Below, piece after piece: positions 22,881-36,879 of a DNA stretch of 64,000 bases. A program made the translations under genes and the position numbers. Origin of the DNA: Phalacrocorax aristotelis (lineage: Eukaryota; Chordata; Aves; Suliformes; Phalacrocoracidae); the NCBI RefSeq assembly GCF_949628215.1, contig NC_134281.1, positions 43,048,512 to 43,112,511 of the forward strand. Reading direction: 5' to 3'. The notes beneath the pieces were generated by a model. That model ran no database searches, was not told the origin of the DNA, and saw only the letters and a list, made by a program, of their open reading frames with translations. The stretch's first letter is position 1. Each line of letters opens with the position of its first letter.

Positions 22881-25800
22881 AGTCAATTTCCTCCATGGAC
22901 ATGTGTATAAATAAATGCCTTAAAACTGGTGAGGGGTGGCAGCAATGGAAGGGCCACGCACAGGCTGGAGAGGAACAAAAAATAATTCTCCAAAGACGTT
23001 AAAGGCAGATAAATCCTCTGCGTTCCTGCTGAAGCAGCACTCCCAGAGCTTAATAACTCTCAATTTTGGGGGAAATAAATTTGTGAGAGGAGGATAGGGT
23101 GGGTAAGGTGAGCAGGGGCTAAGGGGTACCTGGGGCATCCCACCCAAACCCCTCTTCATCCCATGGGGCATCCCCCCAGGGCTGCCACCCACTGCAAAAC
23201 TGGGATTTTAATGTCCCAGTTCCCTTGCCTGTTAATAAAGGAACAAAAAGCGCATTTGCCTCCTCAAGGGTGTTGTGAGACAAAGTTGGTAAGTGTTGAA
23301 AAGAAACCCAAACCGGAGGAGAAAGCTGGCTTTGTTGCCTTCAGACACAGACCATGCAGACCTTGCTCAAATTTTGCTGTAACATCTCTTGAATGAAAAC
23401 GTGTTCCCCCACCCCCACTCCCCCCCCCCAGAAAAAAAAAAAGCACCATCAAACATGTCCTGACTTGAAACAGCTGCCAGGGTAGTGAAAGGAGCCACAG
23501 ATTACAGATCCTCAGGGCTCTTGGGGCAGCAAAATGTTTGTCCCGTGGATTTGGGCTGGATCCAATGAATCCAAAAAGTGCTCAGAGCCACTGTTTAACT
23601 CGTCCTGTAGGGAAAAAAATAAAAAGAGCTAAACAAACCAAAAAAGCAAACAAGAAACAACAGCAAGAAAAACCTTTTGTGTTAAAATAATAATAATATT
23701 GAGACACTGGCCAGGAAAAAGGAAATTCAGAAGGTCAAAGGCTAAACTGCACCCTGAATCTTAAACTGAATTGGACAGAAAAGGAAATAAAATTAAATTC
23801 AATTGGTCAGACCTTGTAAACTGGGCTTGGGGCTTAAAAATGGAAAGTGCCCTCCAAGGACAACAGCAGCACCAAACTTCTGAATCTTCAGAGTTGGTGA
23901 GGGCACCTTACGGTATCATGCAAAAAGATAAGATGTCATATAAAAGATTCCTGCTTCCATATTTCTTCTACCCTGTATCTCAGCAAGATCTACAAAAGGA
24001 AAAGCCATATTTGCATATTTTAAACTTTTATTGATATCACAATGCACATTTTGTGATCACAGCATCTGGAGGGAAATAATGATTTTTTTAATGGGAATAA
24101 TTTTTTAAAGAGCTGTTCTAATCTAGAGAAAATCTGGGAACACTAAACCAAAAATTTCTCTAAACCAAGACTAGGACAAAATTATCACAAAGGAAGCAGT
24201 GTAAGGAGTATACCCACAGTCTGATATAACTGAAGAATTAATTACTGAAAATAATGAAAGAAATGGCAGCTTTAACAGAATGGTGGTTTTCTGCTGTATT
24301 TCAGGCAAACAAATATATCAGTCAATGTCTGAGACAGTAATAGGATGCAGAGAAAGCACTGCAACTGCTTGGTGGGTTCCAGGTGCATATTATATACATA
24401 AAGACAGCTTTTATCTTTAGTAAAAAGCAAGACTTGCCTCTCTGAGATCTTTTGTTTTGCTTGTTTAATTCCTAGCCTCAGAAAACAAAACTGTTTTTTC
24501 TTTTTAAATGATTTGTCCGTTTTTGGTTTTCAGCTACAAAGTCAGTCACCTTAAGCTTGCATTAATTTGATGTGCATCCATCTTAATTCAAGTTGATCCA
24601 TTTCAAAATTGGCAGCATATCGATAGCAAACAGGAGTGAAATGTCATTCGGCGAACTCCACTGTACCAGCAAAACCAGGGACAAAATAGAAAACCTGGGG
24701 TCATCTGGAATCGGTTCCTGGGCTGCAGCTCAGTCTTCGTATGTATATGATTTTATTTTATTTTTTATAGCCAAGCAGTTATCATCATAATTGTATTTGT
24801 GATTTCAAGGGTGCATTATCATACTAATGAATGATGACCACTCAACAGTTACAAGAAACATTAATTTAAAAAGTTCTCCTGTCCTAGCAGGGAGAGTGTT
24901 CCCTAATCCCCATTATGGAAATTGGTTGAGCCAAGAGAATATTTCCTTTATAGTTTCAGCTCTTTAGGAAGCCTTTGATGTCCTAAGCCAAAGCAACTAC
25001 CCATCAGGAACTCAGAGACATACTTTGGTCCCCCATGCCAGCTTTTTACTTATGTCTGTCATTTAATTTTCCCCCTAATATGGGGGAAAGTCTTAGCCAA
25101 CATCTTCATTTTAGTTCTTAGTGAAATCATGGTAATAACAACACTTTACACTTAGCTCTTTCCTAGGCACTTTGGAGGTGTCTGTCGCTGTGGGGTGTGT
25201 ATATATAGAGAGCCCTCCATCCAAAAATGACCAGTCAATAAAGTTTCCGAATATTAAAAAGGTCGAAGCATTACAGAACTCTATTATTATCACTTAAAAC
25301 TCTGTGAGGTGTTAAAATTACAAGTGTGGGAAAGGCATAAAACGTAGCTGGCTCCCTTCGTGTTCTGGGGCTGTCAGTGAGCTCTGCTCTCCATCTCTGC
25401 CCTGGGTTTAGCAGTTGCTCTTCTCACTCAGTCTTGCTTTTTTCCCTCAAATAAGAGGTCATTTTGTGCCATGCCAGAAGGTGCTCTGCACACCCACTAT
25501 TATGCTGTCTTTCACAGCTTTAATCCACATAGGTAAGCTGCATCCCTAAATAGTTTGAAAGGCAATAAAATAAGTGCACAAAAAAATTACTGCAGCTTCT
25601 GTGTTCTAGAAGGGAAAAAAATGTCCTGAAGAGCTCTCTTTATTAATATGAGATGGCAAATATTTTTTCCTGTTTATTAAATCATATGAAAGGTTAATTA
25701 TGGTTAGCGACTGTGGGTAGAAAACAATTCTTGGAAGATGCTTTTGTAACAACAGGTTGGCAGTATGCAGAAGCCATCTGCTTCCTGCAAATGTTAAGGT

Positions 25801-26261
25801 ACAATCTCAAACTTGTGAGGTTAAAAATTACAGATTGCAGAGTAGTTTGGTAGAAGGAAAATCCATGTTGTGTTGATGTAAAGTTGCTCAGTCTCCTTGA
25901 CACACAGCCTGGAAGGAATGCCAAGTTCCCTAAAGGACGGTATTTGGCTGGAGAGGACCCTCACTTAGGGTATTCTGTACTCACACTGGCTGTCTACAAA
26001 GCTAATTAAGCTGTTTTTGTGCTGCGATTCATTTTTTTAATACAGAAATTGGTTTCAAATCCTGACCTATGAAGAGGCGTGGATTCTGGCTATAATATTC
26101 TGCTTTCAAGCAGGGAATTCAGCTCCTTCCACAAAGGAGAATAAAACGTTGCCATCATTATCAAGGTGATGTGCTCCTGAAACTTGTTGCTTCAATCCAC
26201 AATGTGTAGACTTAGCCGTGACTGCAAATTCTTCATGGTAAGGACTATCTGTTTGAAAAGG
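22881..26261. other. Non-coding stretch, no gene recognised
   Basis: It holds a C-rich then A-rich tract at about 23403-23442 and short (ATA)n near 23683-23698. 24540-24850 is unique-looking sequence. No coding exon is recognised. Confidence 0.65.
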
Positions 26262-26405
26262 AAGAGCTGTCGTCCTCATTTTACATAGTGAGCCAGGCAG
26301 AAAGATATGAAGTGATTTGTCCAAAAGCACACAGGGAGGTTGTCGCTGGTGGAATTAAACCCAGATTTTTCAGATCACAGTGAAGCGCCTTAACCACAAA
26401 ACCAT
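26262..26405 (-). mobile_element. MIR-like tRNA-SINE
   Basis: On the minus strand the tRNA-like head TGGTTAAGGCGCTTC and a B-box-like GGGTTTAATTCC are followed by CCCTGTGTGCTTTTGGACAA and ATCACTTC, then TATGTAAAATGAGGACGACA. This is the MIR/amniote SINE order. The 3' tail may extend left to about 26110. Confidence 0.65.
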
Positions 26406-28415
26406 TCTTTCTCTCTGTGGATCAGCTACTGTAACTTCAGTGCTTGGGCTGGGTTTTCAAACATGTTTATCTTCTTCCAAGGATCAAGTTTAATTACACT
26501 GAATTTTCCACTTCCGTGGAAAACATCATCCAGTTTATCCTTCCCCTCTACAGATAACATTGCCCAACTTTACCTGCTCCCCACCGAGGAAACACAGGTT
26601 CAGCCAGCTGCAAGAGGAGGGATGGGGAACTATCACCACTGGGTCTGTCCCCTTTGCTTTTCAGCCAAATAGGGGGAAACTCTTGGGTTTTTTCAGAGAC
26701 ACAATCTGGAGTGATGCCATGCAACCTTCATCCCCTTTCCTCCTCTCCCAATTTACTCACAACCCCACCCCATGCTCGTCCCCGGGAGCAGGAGCTGGCT
26801 GGCTGCTGAAAGGCTGCTGTGTAAAAGGGCTCATTTCCAAACGTTGCAGGCGACAGAGATACCGAATTGTTTACTGTGCAATAAAATGATCCAGTGCCTT
26901 GTTTCTAGTGCAGTTTTTTAAGGCTATGCATGTGTACAGGGGTCTCTCCTTCAACACTGCCTTATTTTTTAACAGATACTTTCCAGCGAAGATAACTTTT
27001 TTTTAAAGCACCCTGTAAAATGGTTTTATCTTCTCCCTTTGTGCTGAAGCTGGTGATCCACTCCATTATCGACACCTCCTGCCGAGAACAGCGGCCTGCC
27101 ATTAAAAGCCCTGTGGATGGAGGAGAAAGGGGCTGACCCCTTGGGCAATGCTGCAGAACGCCTTGCCATTAACTCCCAGGCATTTATCACAGCCTTGCTC
27201 CCCAGTCCTCACAGCATCACTGCCCTTACCGGGATTGTTAGCAGCAGGACCTGCACTAATTTGCATCATCCCCTTCTGCAGCCATCACTGGTGTGGTCTC
27301 ATTGCATGCACAGTCCTGAACACCGGGCTTCTGGTGGGCTGCAGTTGATGGGATGTTCTATTTCTGGCTGAAACCACTGATGGGAAAGAAGGAGCCAGCT
27401 CTATTCATCTGCCTGTCATTTTGTCAACAGGCCTTGGACCTTTCTTTCTTTTCTTCCTACTCTGATCTCTTTAAGGAAATTGAAGATCGTTACGGGTAAT
27501 ACCAGTAATGCTTTTATCAGGCTTCCCGGAGCACCGTGCAAGAGTTGGCTGCATGTGAGAGACTGAGGCACATAGAAATTAGGGATGAGATTTTTCAATC
27601 CTACCAAAGGGATTTGGATGCCCAGCATCCATTAAAATGAGTAACAATTCCTGTCCCGCCCTAAATGGCCGGAGCCCAAATTGCTCCATGAGATGGAAAC
27701 CATCTTGGTTAATGCATGGACACTTAAGCCCTCAGCATCTGACTTCACTTATATTTTATTTCCAGCAAACTTAGTTGATCATGTCCAATGAAACCCTTGG
27801 ACACCCCCCCGCACCCATTACCCGCTCCCCAACAGCTCATCGGGCCATTGCTTGCCAGCTCTGCTATCAGGGGAAGGTGATGAAGGTAGCTAATTTGTTT
27901 GCAAGTTAGTGAATGATGTAAAAGGTTCCTCGTCCATCATAATAAAGGCTCTCAAAAAAACTGAGACAAATGGTCCTTCCTTTCATTTTGCCTGTTCTAT
28001 ATGGGGACATTTGAAACTGAGGGAAAGTTCAGCATAGCCATATGTACAGAGGGATGCACACAAATCACAGCTGCTGCTAATTGGATCCAGAAATATAATT
28101 GGTCCCTCATGGTTGGCCGGTGTTACATATAGGGTCATTGCAGCAGTAATGTGGGGTCCGCAGGGGCTTGGTCCACTCGACTTGGCAGCCCAGTGGCAGG
28201 GGGCCATGCTGGCACCATGGCCCGGGCCGTGCTGGGGTGCTGCTCTGTGGAGCCAGGAGTGCAGAGCTGCCCTGAGCAGCTTGGGCTGCTTGTGTTTTCC
28301 CTGACCTGTCAAGGGGGCTAAGCTGCTCTGAGCATCGGCTGTGGCATGGCATAGGTCGCTCCCTAAGCAGAGGAGGCATCCAGGGCCTGGCTTAACTTGA
28401 GGGGGAGATAAGGAC

Positions 28416-28444
28416 ATAAAATAACATAAAATAATATAAAATAA
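28416..28444. repeat. (ATAAA)n-like short repeat
   Basis: Three ATAAAATAA-type units stand in tandem with small interruptions. Confidence 0.8.
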
Positions 28445-28739
28445 CTCCAGGTGCTTGCTCCTATTAATGCCTCATCCAGAAAGCATCCCTACACCAAAGC
28501 ATTGAGAAACACCCCTTGAATTGCCAGAAATATAGGATATTTCCCACGTCTCCTTCCTGCCCAAAGTATATTGCAACCTGCTGACTCTTGGTCTTTTAAA
28601 CCCTTTTTAGGACTACTATCATACCATCCATTTCCACACGTGAGCTGAACCAGCCACTCTGGACTTGGATGCTTCCAAGCTACGTGGAGCTAGGGGGCCT
28701 GGGAAAGTGGGGAGGAAAGTCCCAAAGTTTGGGCTCAGA

Positions 28740-28990
28740 TCCGTTTTAGGCCTGGAGAAGGCTTTGAGTCTTCTTATGTTATGCAAATCTCCTCAGCCAA
28801 TCCTAATTTTAATAAAGTTGATTAATCATTGTGCTGCAGACAAGGACAGTTATTCCCTGACTTATGCCATGGCGTTTATTGAAGCTGTATCCTTAAATGA
28901 ATTACTGCAGGGATCATTAAATTTTGACTTAAATTGGACATAGTAAGCTCATTTAAAAAAATAAAAAGCTTAGCAAGTTATATATAAACT
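28740..28990. promoter_or_regulatory. Candidate conserved non-coding element with palindromic homeodomain site
   Basis: It has an octamer ATGCAAAT (28781-28788), a CCAAT box just after it, and a perfect palindrome TGATTAATCA (28819-28828) of overlapping homeodomain half-sites. Further ATTA/TAAT cores follow in repeat-free sequence. This is one of the most enhancer-like blocks in the window. Confidence 0.35.
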
Positions 28991-30617
28991 AGAGGAAAAA
29001 TGAATCCCTGCAAACTGTCTCCCATCCCCTTTTCAAGCAGGAACCTAAAGGGCAGATTTGCAAAGGGGAGTCTTAATTTGCAGGGCAAATTTTCATGAGG
29101 GCACTTTGGAGCTGAATTTGTGCAAATCCTAATTGACCTGTGGACTCAAAATCTGGGGCTTTATTCTTATTCAACTCGATGGGTGAGAACAGAGAGAAAC
29201 AGCCCTGGATAGCCACCAGTCCCCAGATTTGGGTTTGACAGTATAAATATTGCTCCCCTGGAAAGGGAAGGTGAAAGCTGCCACCCTGTCCCCATGTAGT
29301 GCCAAAAGGCTTGGTGGGAAGCAGCAGTTGCTCCATGAGCAGGTAAAGGTTGTTTCTGAGGCCAAACAGGGTGAATTGGAAGGGCTGGCTGGTAGTGTGC
29401 GCGCACCACCTTCATAGTAGCATTGGTCAGAGCCATGCCCTGCACTGTGGGAGCTGGAGGGAGCAGAGAGCCAGACAAGAGTCAGGCAATTTTTTAATGG
29501 GATTGTGATAAAAAGTCACAGAAGAAAACCCCACTGTTGGTTAATTGCTTTAGGGTTTGTGTATTTGTTTGCTGAGGGCTTTTAGAGGCAGGATGGAGAT
29601 GTTGAAGGTGTGTCTTCCATCTCGTAAACATTTGAAAACAGCTCAATATTTGTTGTTTTAATTCCCCTTGTATAAAACTGTTGATGTTACTCCTCAGTGC
29701 TGAGAATAATCACAGGAATGACCATGGGAGCTCATTGCACCGTGGGACAGGTGGGAAGGAGGTTTCCAAGCCCCTGTGGTGCTATTTGAGACTCCCTGAC
29801 AGAAGAGCTAGGAAGACCATAAGCTGCTCAATTTGGGGTTGCAGGGGAGCAGGTACAACCCTATAGAGTCTCTTGGGGCAGGATAATACCATGTAAAACC
29901 CCGAAGCAACATTAAATATTCATTTATTAAATGAAAGAGCGCTACACCTCTGCCTATGGATGCATGTTTCCAGTAAGGGAGAAAGACTATAAGCAAGAAC
30001 AAGGTGATAAAGTAGGGCTTTTTAAAGTAGCAATATTCAGATCTGTCTTGACATCCAACTTGTACATTCAAGTCACACTTATTCATCCCACCTTACCCAT
30101 CCTAGTCACACCATCCTGGGGGAAGGGGTGGGCTCAGAGGGTAAAGGGTTTGCAACTACATGTGCAGCATCAGCCAGCTCTCCATTCCCCATGCCTCCGT
30201 GTATTTTAATTAAAAATCTGAATTATTTTTTCACTTTGTGTCAGAATTTCTTTCAGCACAACTATCAATGATGGACATATCTCCTGGGAAATGGGGCAGT
30301 TTGCTAAAGAAAGGAAAGATATGTTGGGTTTTTTTTAAACTACTGTTACGCAGCAAACTTGAAAGGGCTGCAGTTTACTGCCCCTTTGTGCAGACTTGCA
30401 TGGTCACGGCAGGATCAAGCTGCTGTTCAGACAGGAGATTTCAAGGCAGCTACTAATATTAAAAAAGAAATGCAAGCTGTGCAATGCTTCAGATCTTTAA
30501 AAATACATGATAAATGCAGAACAAGCATATGGACATCCCCTCAAAAGAAGGAAAATAATATAAAATTTCCACTCCTCTGTACATGCTTTGTGCTTTCTGG
30601 TAGTGGGTTCAGCAGCC

Positions 30618-30660
30618 GGGGAGGGGGGGGAAGGGGGGGAATGGGGGAGGGAGGTTTGGG
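30618..30660 (+). repeat. G-rich tract, quadruplex-prone
   Basis: Runs of 4, 8, 7, 5 and 3 or more G separated by one to three A/T bases lie on the + strand. Confidence 0.75.
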
Positions 30661-32999
30661 CCTTCCTCTGTAACCCCAAAGTGCTTTTTTGCTCGATGGA
30701 AATTTCTATTGCATCGCCATCTTGTGGTTTTCTGCAAAAACTGCTGGCTCTGCAGAATGCCTGCCTCATACTACCGGTGCTTAATTGCACGATGGCACCT
30801 ATTAAAAGGTAATATCCACCGGATATAAGATACACGGGCAATTGCAATTAATATTGCTTAGCCAGGCCCATAACAGTGAAGTTGGGGAGGGGGCGATGGG
30901 GAGAGTTCAGCTGCAATTTGTGCACTCGTGGGTCTCAGGACTGCTTTTCACATTGCTGTCTACCTGTGGGCCCTCGTCCACTGCCACCACGTTGCTCACT
31001 CTCCTGCGTTACACGGACTTGGGAGCGCTGGAGGTCGTTGCCTGAATGGGTTTTGCTTTTGCAAATGCAAAGGAGAGGGTGGGCTGGATCCTGAAGGACC
31101 AGGAGCAAACTCCCCAAATGATGAAAGACACCAGGGATGTTATTTAGAGTAGCATCTATGGCATGCTTATGTCTATGCAGTTCTTGGTTTTTTGTAAATT
31201 TGATCGGTTTTCACATAATTTTACTTCTTTGATTAGTTTGAGCTGCACTGAAACTGTGAAGGGCTAAAACCAGATTTATGATGCTTATTACATTGTTATC
31301 ATCGTGCCGGTACTGGTCTGGGACTGGTCACTTACTTTGACCTACAGTGCTGTTTCTTTTTATCCAGAGGTGCAGTTTTGTGAAGACTACAATGATGTTT
31401 AGTTCTATGGATGTGCCTCGCACCTACAACTTACAAAAGTCTGTCAAAACCTGTGCTATTTAATTTTAATGTGTCCCAGCAGTATTCATCCCAAAGTGAA
31501 AAAACCTCCAGGCCTTAAATCATCTTGGTGAGGCAGGGCTGTGCAAGAGCCCCACTGTGCAAGGAGGCAAGCAGGAGGCTGTGATTGCAAGGAGGGATGG
31601 TTGCAAGGCTGCGAGCCCAGAGCTCCCCATCTGCACTAGGTGCTATCTGTATCCCAGCAACTGGCCCTTCTGCCTCGAGGCCAGGTTCCCTGGGGGGCTG
31701 TGTGAGCTGCCCGAGACCAAAGGGACCCACAACAGCCTCACTCTCGCAGTCACAGTGCCTTTTCTGGCTGGGGATGTGGTGTGTGCAGCGTGAAGCACTC
31801 CATCCCGCTATGGAGGACGAGCTGCAGAAATTATCATCGGGCTGAATATCTCAACTCCAATTGCACGAGCAATAGCTTTCCAGTCCAGCCCACTCTGTTG
31901 CTCTGGTCAAAATTTCCCCACCATGGGTTCATCCTGCTGGAAACAGAGTAAGTCTTTGCAGGAGGCTGCATGTATGCCCCTGGTTTCCCTCAGCAAGGCA
32001 GGGAGAGTGGGAATGTTGAAACTCAGCCGGCGGTTGGGAAATTGCCCCCCTCTAATACAAGCCAGACCCATGGAAACCCTCCAGGTCTCAAAAGCCCTCA
32101 TCGGCCCAATCAGGACTTTGATGACGAAAAGCAGAATAAAGGCTAACAGGAAGAAAGTGAGTTTAAACAAGCCCAAACAAGAAACAGCAGATTTTGTGAA
32201 AATGAAGTGAGCAGCTATAGTCAGCCCCAGCTGTTTGAGCTGCCCTGGAAAAAGCCAAGAAACCACGGAAAATGCCGTGTTGTGGTAAATGGCATGGAGG
32301 TCCCCAGGTCTCTCTGTAGCCACATGCATACGACCAAGAACACTCAGACAAGGCAGGGCAACACGTAAATCAGTGAGCAATTTTGCTGATGAAAAGTCTT
32401 AGTGAAGCCAGTGTTTTCCTCAGCTTTGGGGCTTTCTGATGACAGCCGCCCATTTTCCTGGGAAAAATCCCCCTGAAGACATTGGCTGGTGGCCTCCCAC
32501 TTCACATCTCCAGGGCACATAGGCTCTGCTGCCCCATCCCCATCCCTCCTGGGTCTCCTCCACACCCCCTGTTTACAGCCAGATGGAGCAAAACACAAGG
32601 TCCTGTCCCCCCTTGTCTCCCCTCACCCTGCTAAGCCTCAAACAGGGCTTTCCTTTGCTCCCAGCATGGTGCCATGGGCTTCACACTACTTTCCCCCAGC
32701 TCAAGGAACATCAGGGACAAAGCACTGCAGAGATCATTTGGCAAGGCTGCTGAGTGGGACACTGCTGTCGCATTTGGGACCTACTCTTAGGGCAGAGCAA
32801 AGGCTGTTTCGGTAATGGCAGGGATCTGTGGGTGCAGGAAGGACAACCTACAGCAGGATCTGGAGAGGAGGAAGTAGTTTGACACATTGCACCTTTGGAG
32901 GTAGCTAATCTATATTATTATTAGGCATGTTAAATCATTTGCAAGAGGCACTTCCCAGCTTATGTTTCACTCCACCATGGAGCAAGTTTAGAAGCAAAT

Positions 33000-33180
33000 A
33001 GAAACTTGTTATTTTGGATCTCGCTGAAATGAACGGCTTCCTGGTTGCCTCTTAGAAATGTTGAGATTTAATTAATCCCTTGCTGGAAATAATGTACAGT
33101 ATTACCCTAATCTCTAATGCAGGATATCATTGCTAATACTTAGCATAAAGAATGAGGCTTGTTAAACATACAGCTGGAAA
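33000..33180. promoter_or_regulatory. Candidate conserved non-coding element
   Basis: TTAATTAA (33068-33075) overlaps TAATCC (33073-33078), the OTX/PITX-type site, in unique AT-rich sequence. Confidence 0.28.
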
Positions 33181-35639
33181 CATGACCATGCCCGCGTGAG
33201 TCTGGTGCGAGCAGCTCTGCCGTCTGCTGACCAGTTTCAGCATGCTCACTGCTTGGGTAGATGAAATATTTGCTGCTGGTTGTATTTGGGACTGTTTTGG
33301 GGTTTATTTTGTGCTGGAGCTCTGCTACAAGCCAAGAGAGTTGTACAGCAGTGTGAGTCCCAGCTTTCCTGTTCTCCATTTTGGTCCTGGCTGTGTAGCC
33401 AGCCCAACTCTTAGTACCACATTACCCATTGAAGGGGAGCAAAGCCATCCAAGGAGGACAAGTCTTCCCAGGCATTGGTTCGAAATGGGTTCATGTGCTG
33501 TTCCCTTAATTTAGTCTTGACAGAAAACCTGCAGAAAATACTTCAGATCTTGGCTCCCACCTCCCAGCACATCCCTGAGAGGCAGGTGCCCATGTCAAGC
33601 TGACAAAGTTGTGTGGAGGGGAATGAGGCAGCTCTTGTTCAGGAGTATTTGAGCAGGATGACCAGCACGTGTGTGCTTAGCCAACTTTGCACTGTAAGAG
33701 GATCGTCTCTTTTTTTAGAGCAATCAGCTGTGGTGCAGCAGCCTGTGTCTATGGGCTCATTTTGGTAGCATTGAGTATTCCTGACACAGCCCATCCCCAG
33801 CACCCCCAGAGCTCTTGCTGCCAGCTCTCCCCTCGGCTCTCACACACACACATGCACCTGCTTGCCAAGCTCTGCCCTGGCCCCATCTGCTCCACCCTTC
33901 ATCCGCATGTCCTGGAAACCACTCTTCTTCCTCACCCTTTGCCCTAGGCTTTATATAAAGGGCTAATCCCAAAGCTAGTGGTATCTAAACAAGGGCTGCC
34001 ATTAACTTCAGGAGACTGGTCACCTCAGGATAGATTTTTAATAGACGATTGCATAACCAGAGTAGAACAGCACAGGCTTATCACTGGGACACTTCAAATT
34101 TTGTGAGTGAGCCTGCATGTGATTTCTTTCCCCTAGGAGGATGCAACATGTGAGGGGTTGGGACAGGTTGATGCTAACCAGTGTCCTTTGACGGAGCTTA
34201 TCTTCATTTGCATTTTTGTAGGTGAGATGTGAAACACTGGTTGGGTTTTGAATGAAAACTGCAGCAGTTTCAGTTTCAGTGCAGAATATCGAGACATGTG
34301 CTCTGGGTCGTCATGCACAGAATCCAACTGGAGAGGATCAAAGAAAAAAGGTCTATTTTTGGTTTTACATATACTAATTACTCTGAACAAGTGAGCAATG
34401 CATCTGAGAAGTAATCTTTTTTCAGGTTTCCATCTGGTAAAAGTCTTGTAGGTGCTGTAACTTCAGAATTATTTCAAGCCTGTACTTTTCACTGAAGACT
34501 CTGAAGCTGGAGTCAACCAGAGAGTGGAAGAATGCAGATTTGCTTTTGTGTCACTCATGTCCATTCAGAAAACTACTAAAGCAACACGTCTCAGGGCTGT
34601 GAACACCTACACCCGGTAATGCTGGATGCAGTGACTTTTACAGTTGAGGCAGAGAATTTTATATTTGATGCAGAATCCCCTTTGCATAGCTGTCATAAGG
34701 AAAATGCTTCAGAGGATCAGTCCTCTGTTCCTCATTTATCTTCTAGCTTTATTGGTAGGTGACCTTCCTCTGCAAGCCTCAGCTCACATTGGAAGAAGGT
34801 TCGTCCTGGCATGTTGAGGACAGACATGTATTTCCATGCAGTAACACCAGAGCTGGCTTCTACACCAGGGCTTTCCGCTATGCCTTCCCCAGGAGTATAT
34901 GGACAATACACCAGGGAGGTGCAGAGATGTCATGTCTCTGTTGGAATTCTCCTAGGAATAGTCCTGATGACTGACTGCAGCTCAGAGAGGCTGTTTTCCA
35001 AGCGCTGTTTCTATAGGTGGTGGAGGGAGGTGGGTGCCCTCAGTGTGTGCTTGGACTTCCACCTTCGCTGTCCTGATGGAAGTTTTGCCATTGCAGTGCA
35101 CCGCAACACCATCGTCTTTGTAGGTGACTGAAGACCCACTGAACATCAGACTAGGGGGGTCTTTTCTCCTGTTATCCATGTCCTGCTGCCCAGGGAGCAA
35201 TACCAGTACAGGCAAGCCAGGGCCCAGGCTAGTGACCTCCACAGAGCCTCTGAAACGTTGAGATTGTGCATCCTGGGACTCAGTGGCTTCCTCTCTGCAG
35301 CTCTACTCAATGTAAGGTGAACTTTTGTTACCTACACTGCATCTTTCTAGGCCTTTGTCTTCTGAAGTCCGGGTAAAGGCCTTGAAGCCAATTTGAAGGG
35401 CTATAGGGAGGAACTGAAAACAGAAGGGCTGACCTTGGCTTCTCAGAAAGAAGTCAAGTATTGCTCAGTTTTGAGAGGTACGAAGTCACACATCCAGGGC
35501 ATGGGCTGACTATATCACCACACATACCACCTTTGCAACCCTCAGTGCCACTGCAGACAATATGTCAAGTAAAGTGGATAAGACAGACACCCTTGTTTTT
35601 GCTTTTGCAGAACATATATGAAATCTGTATTTTTATATG

Positions 35640-35716
35640 AAAGACAACTGAAAGAACAAAAGGAATGAAAGAATGAATTAACAAATGAAAAAAAGAAGGA
35701 AAGAAAAAAAGATTAA
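35640..35716. repeat. Purine-rich GAAA/GAAT low-complexity tract
   Basis: Interrupted GAAA, GAAT and GAAG units, nearly all purine on the + strand. Confidence 0.7.
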
Positions 35717-36879
35717 GAGGCCCAACTCAGAGAGATGGTTCCTTTTTATAACCTGTGAAGTTATACCAAGGTGAAAGTGTCCTTTGCCTCTAAATCCAGT
35801 TCTTCAGTGGTGATAAAATGGCACATTGGGGAATGGGGAGGGTTGTGGAGATGTGGAGAAGCATGGAGGAGTCAGAATTACATGTTGGATTTACTATTAT
35901 TTGAGTCCTACGTGAAAGGTAGGGTCTTGCTATATTATATCCAAGGAGTGCAACAGTACCTAAAGACTAAAAACCTCCACCACTTCTCAATGATAGATGA
36001 ATTAGCACAGAGTTGCAGGCCAGTGGTAGTTCTGGGGTGGATTTCTCACCTTACTGTGAAACTGAAGTTTCACATTGTGAGCAAGTTCCACCTACTGAAT
36101 TGTAGTGTCATGGACCTGCGGAAAGGAGTGGGAGCAGAATGGGAGATTTCAGAGCTATTGTTTTTTAGACTCCAGTTATTGCAGAGTATTCTGTGCGCCA
36201 TTCTGAATTTGGGCTTATTTTTGTATGAAAGCAATCAGCTGGAAAGATTACAGTAAGTATTCCTAGTAAAGCTGTGTTGGGAAAAAAAAAATTCCTTTTT
36301 TTCTTGGAAAATTTTGACTTTATAACCCAAAATTTGAAAATGTTAACTGAAAACTGTGGGAGCCTTCCCTGATACAGCTTCTTGTCTTCTAGCGAAAATA
36401 AAATAGCATAGATGGAAATGGAAGATTTCTGTTTTGATTTAGAAGGAAAGTATCCCACCAGCTCAGATAGCTGGTAGTCTCTAGTGTGGCCTGTGTGCTG
36501 GCCTCCGGCTTCCCTGTAGCTCGTGGATCAGTGTTTGCTGAGAGGCAGTATGAGCTTTGCAGAGCTCAGAAATTGTCCATGCTTGGCCACGGCTGCTTCT
36601 AAGCACAAATTCGCTGGAGTATTTGAAGTCACTTTGCCACAGATCTCCAGCCTAGGCACTGGTGGAGATTGGATGCCCATGGCTACTGAAAAACATTAGC
36701 TATGTGGAGAGTGGGAACGTTGAAGGGGTCCCATGAGGTGGCCTCCCACCTCCCGGTGGTGCCACAACCACCCATGCATGGTGTCACCATGGGCAAGGCA
36801 CCTCCAGTGACCTTCAGAGAATTACATATGCAGGGGATAAACTGTTCCCCACATAGCCCATCTCTGGCTAAAGCCTAGC

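Larger units (their letters stand above)
26406..36879. other. Non-coding stretch, no gene recognised
   Basis: This 10.5-kb interval has simple repeats (28416-28444, 35640-35716), a G-rich tract (30618-30660) and CNE-like blocks (28740-28990, 33000-33180). Its open frames up to 161 codons (35771-36256) have no recognisable domain. Confidence 0.65.

Noticed and set aside
35771..36256. 161-codon + strand open frame
   Set aside because: No homology or splice signal recognised, and it follows a low-complexity purine tract.
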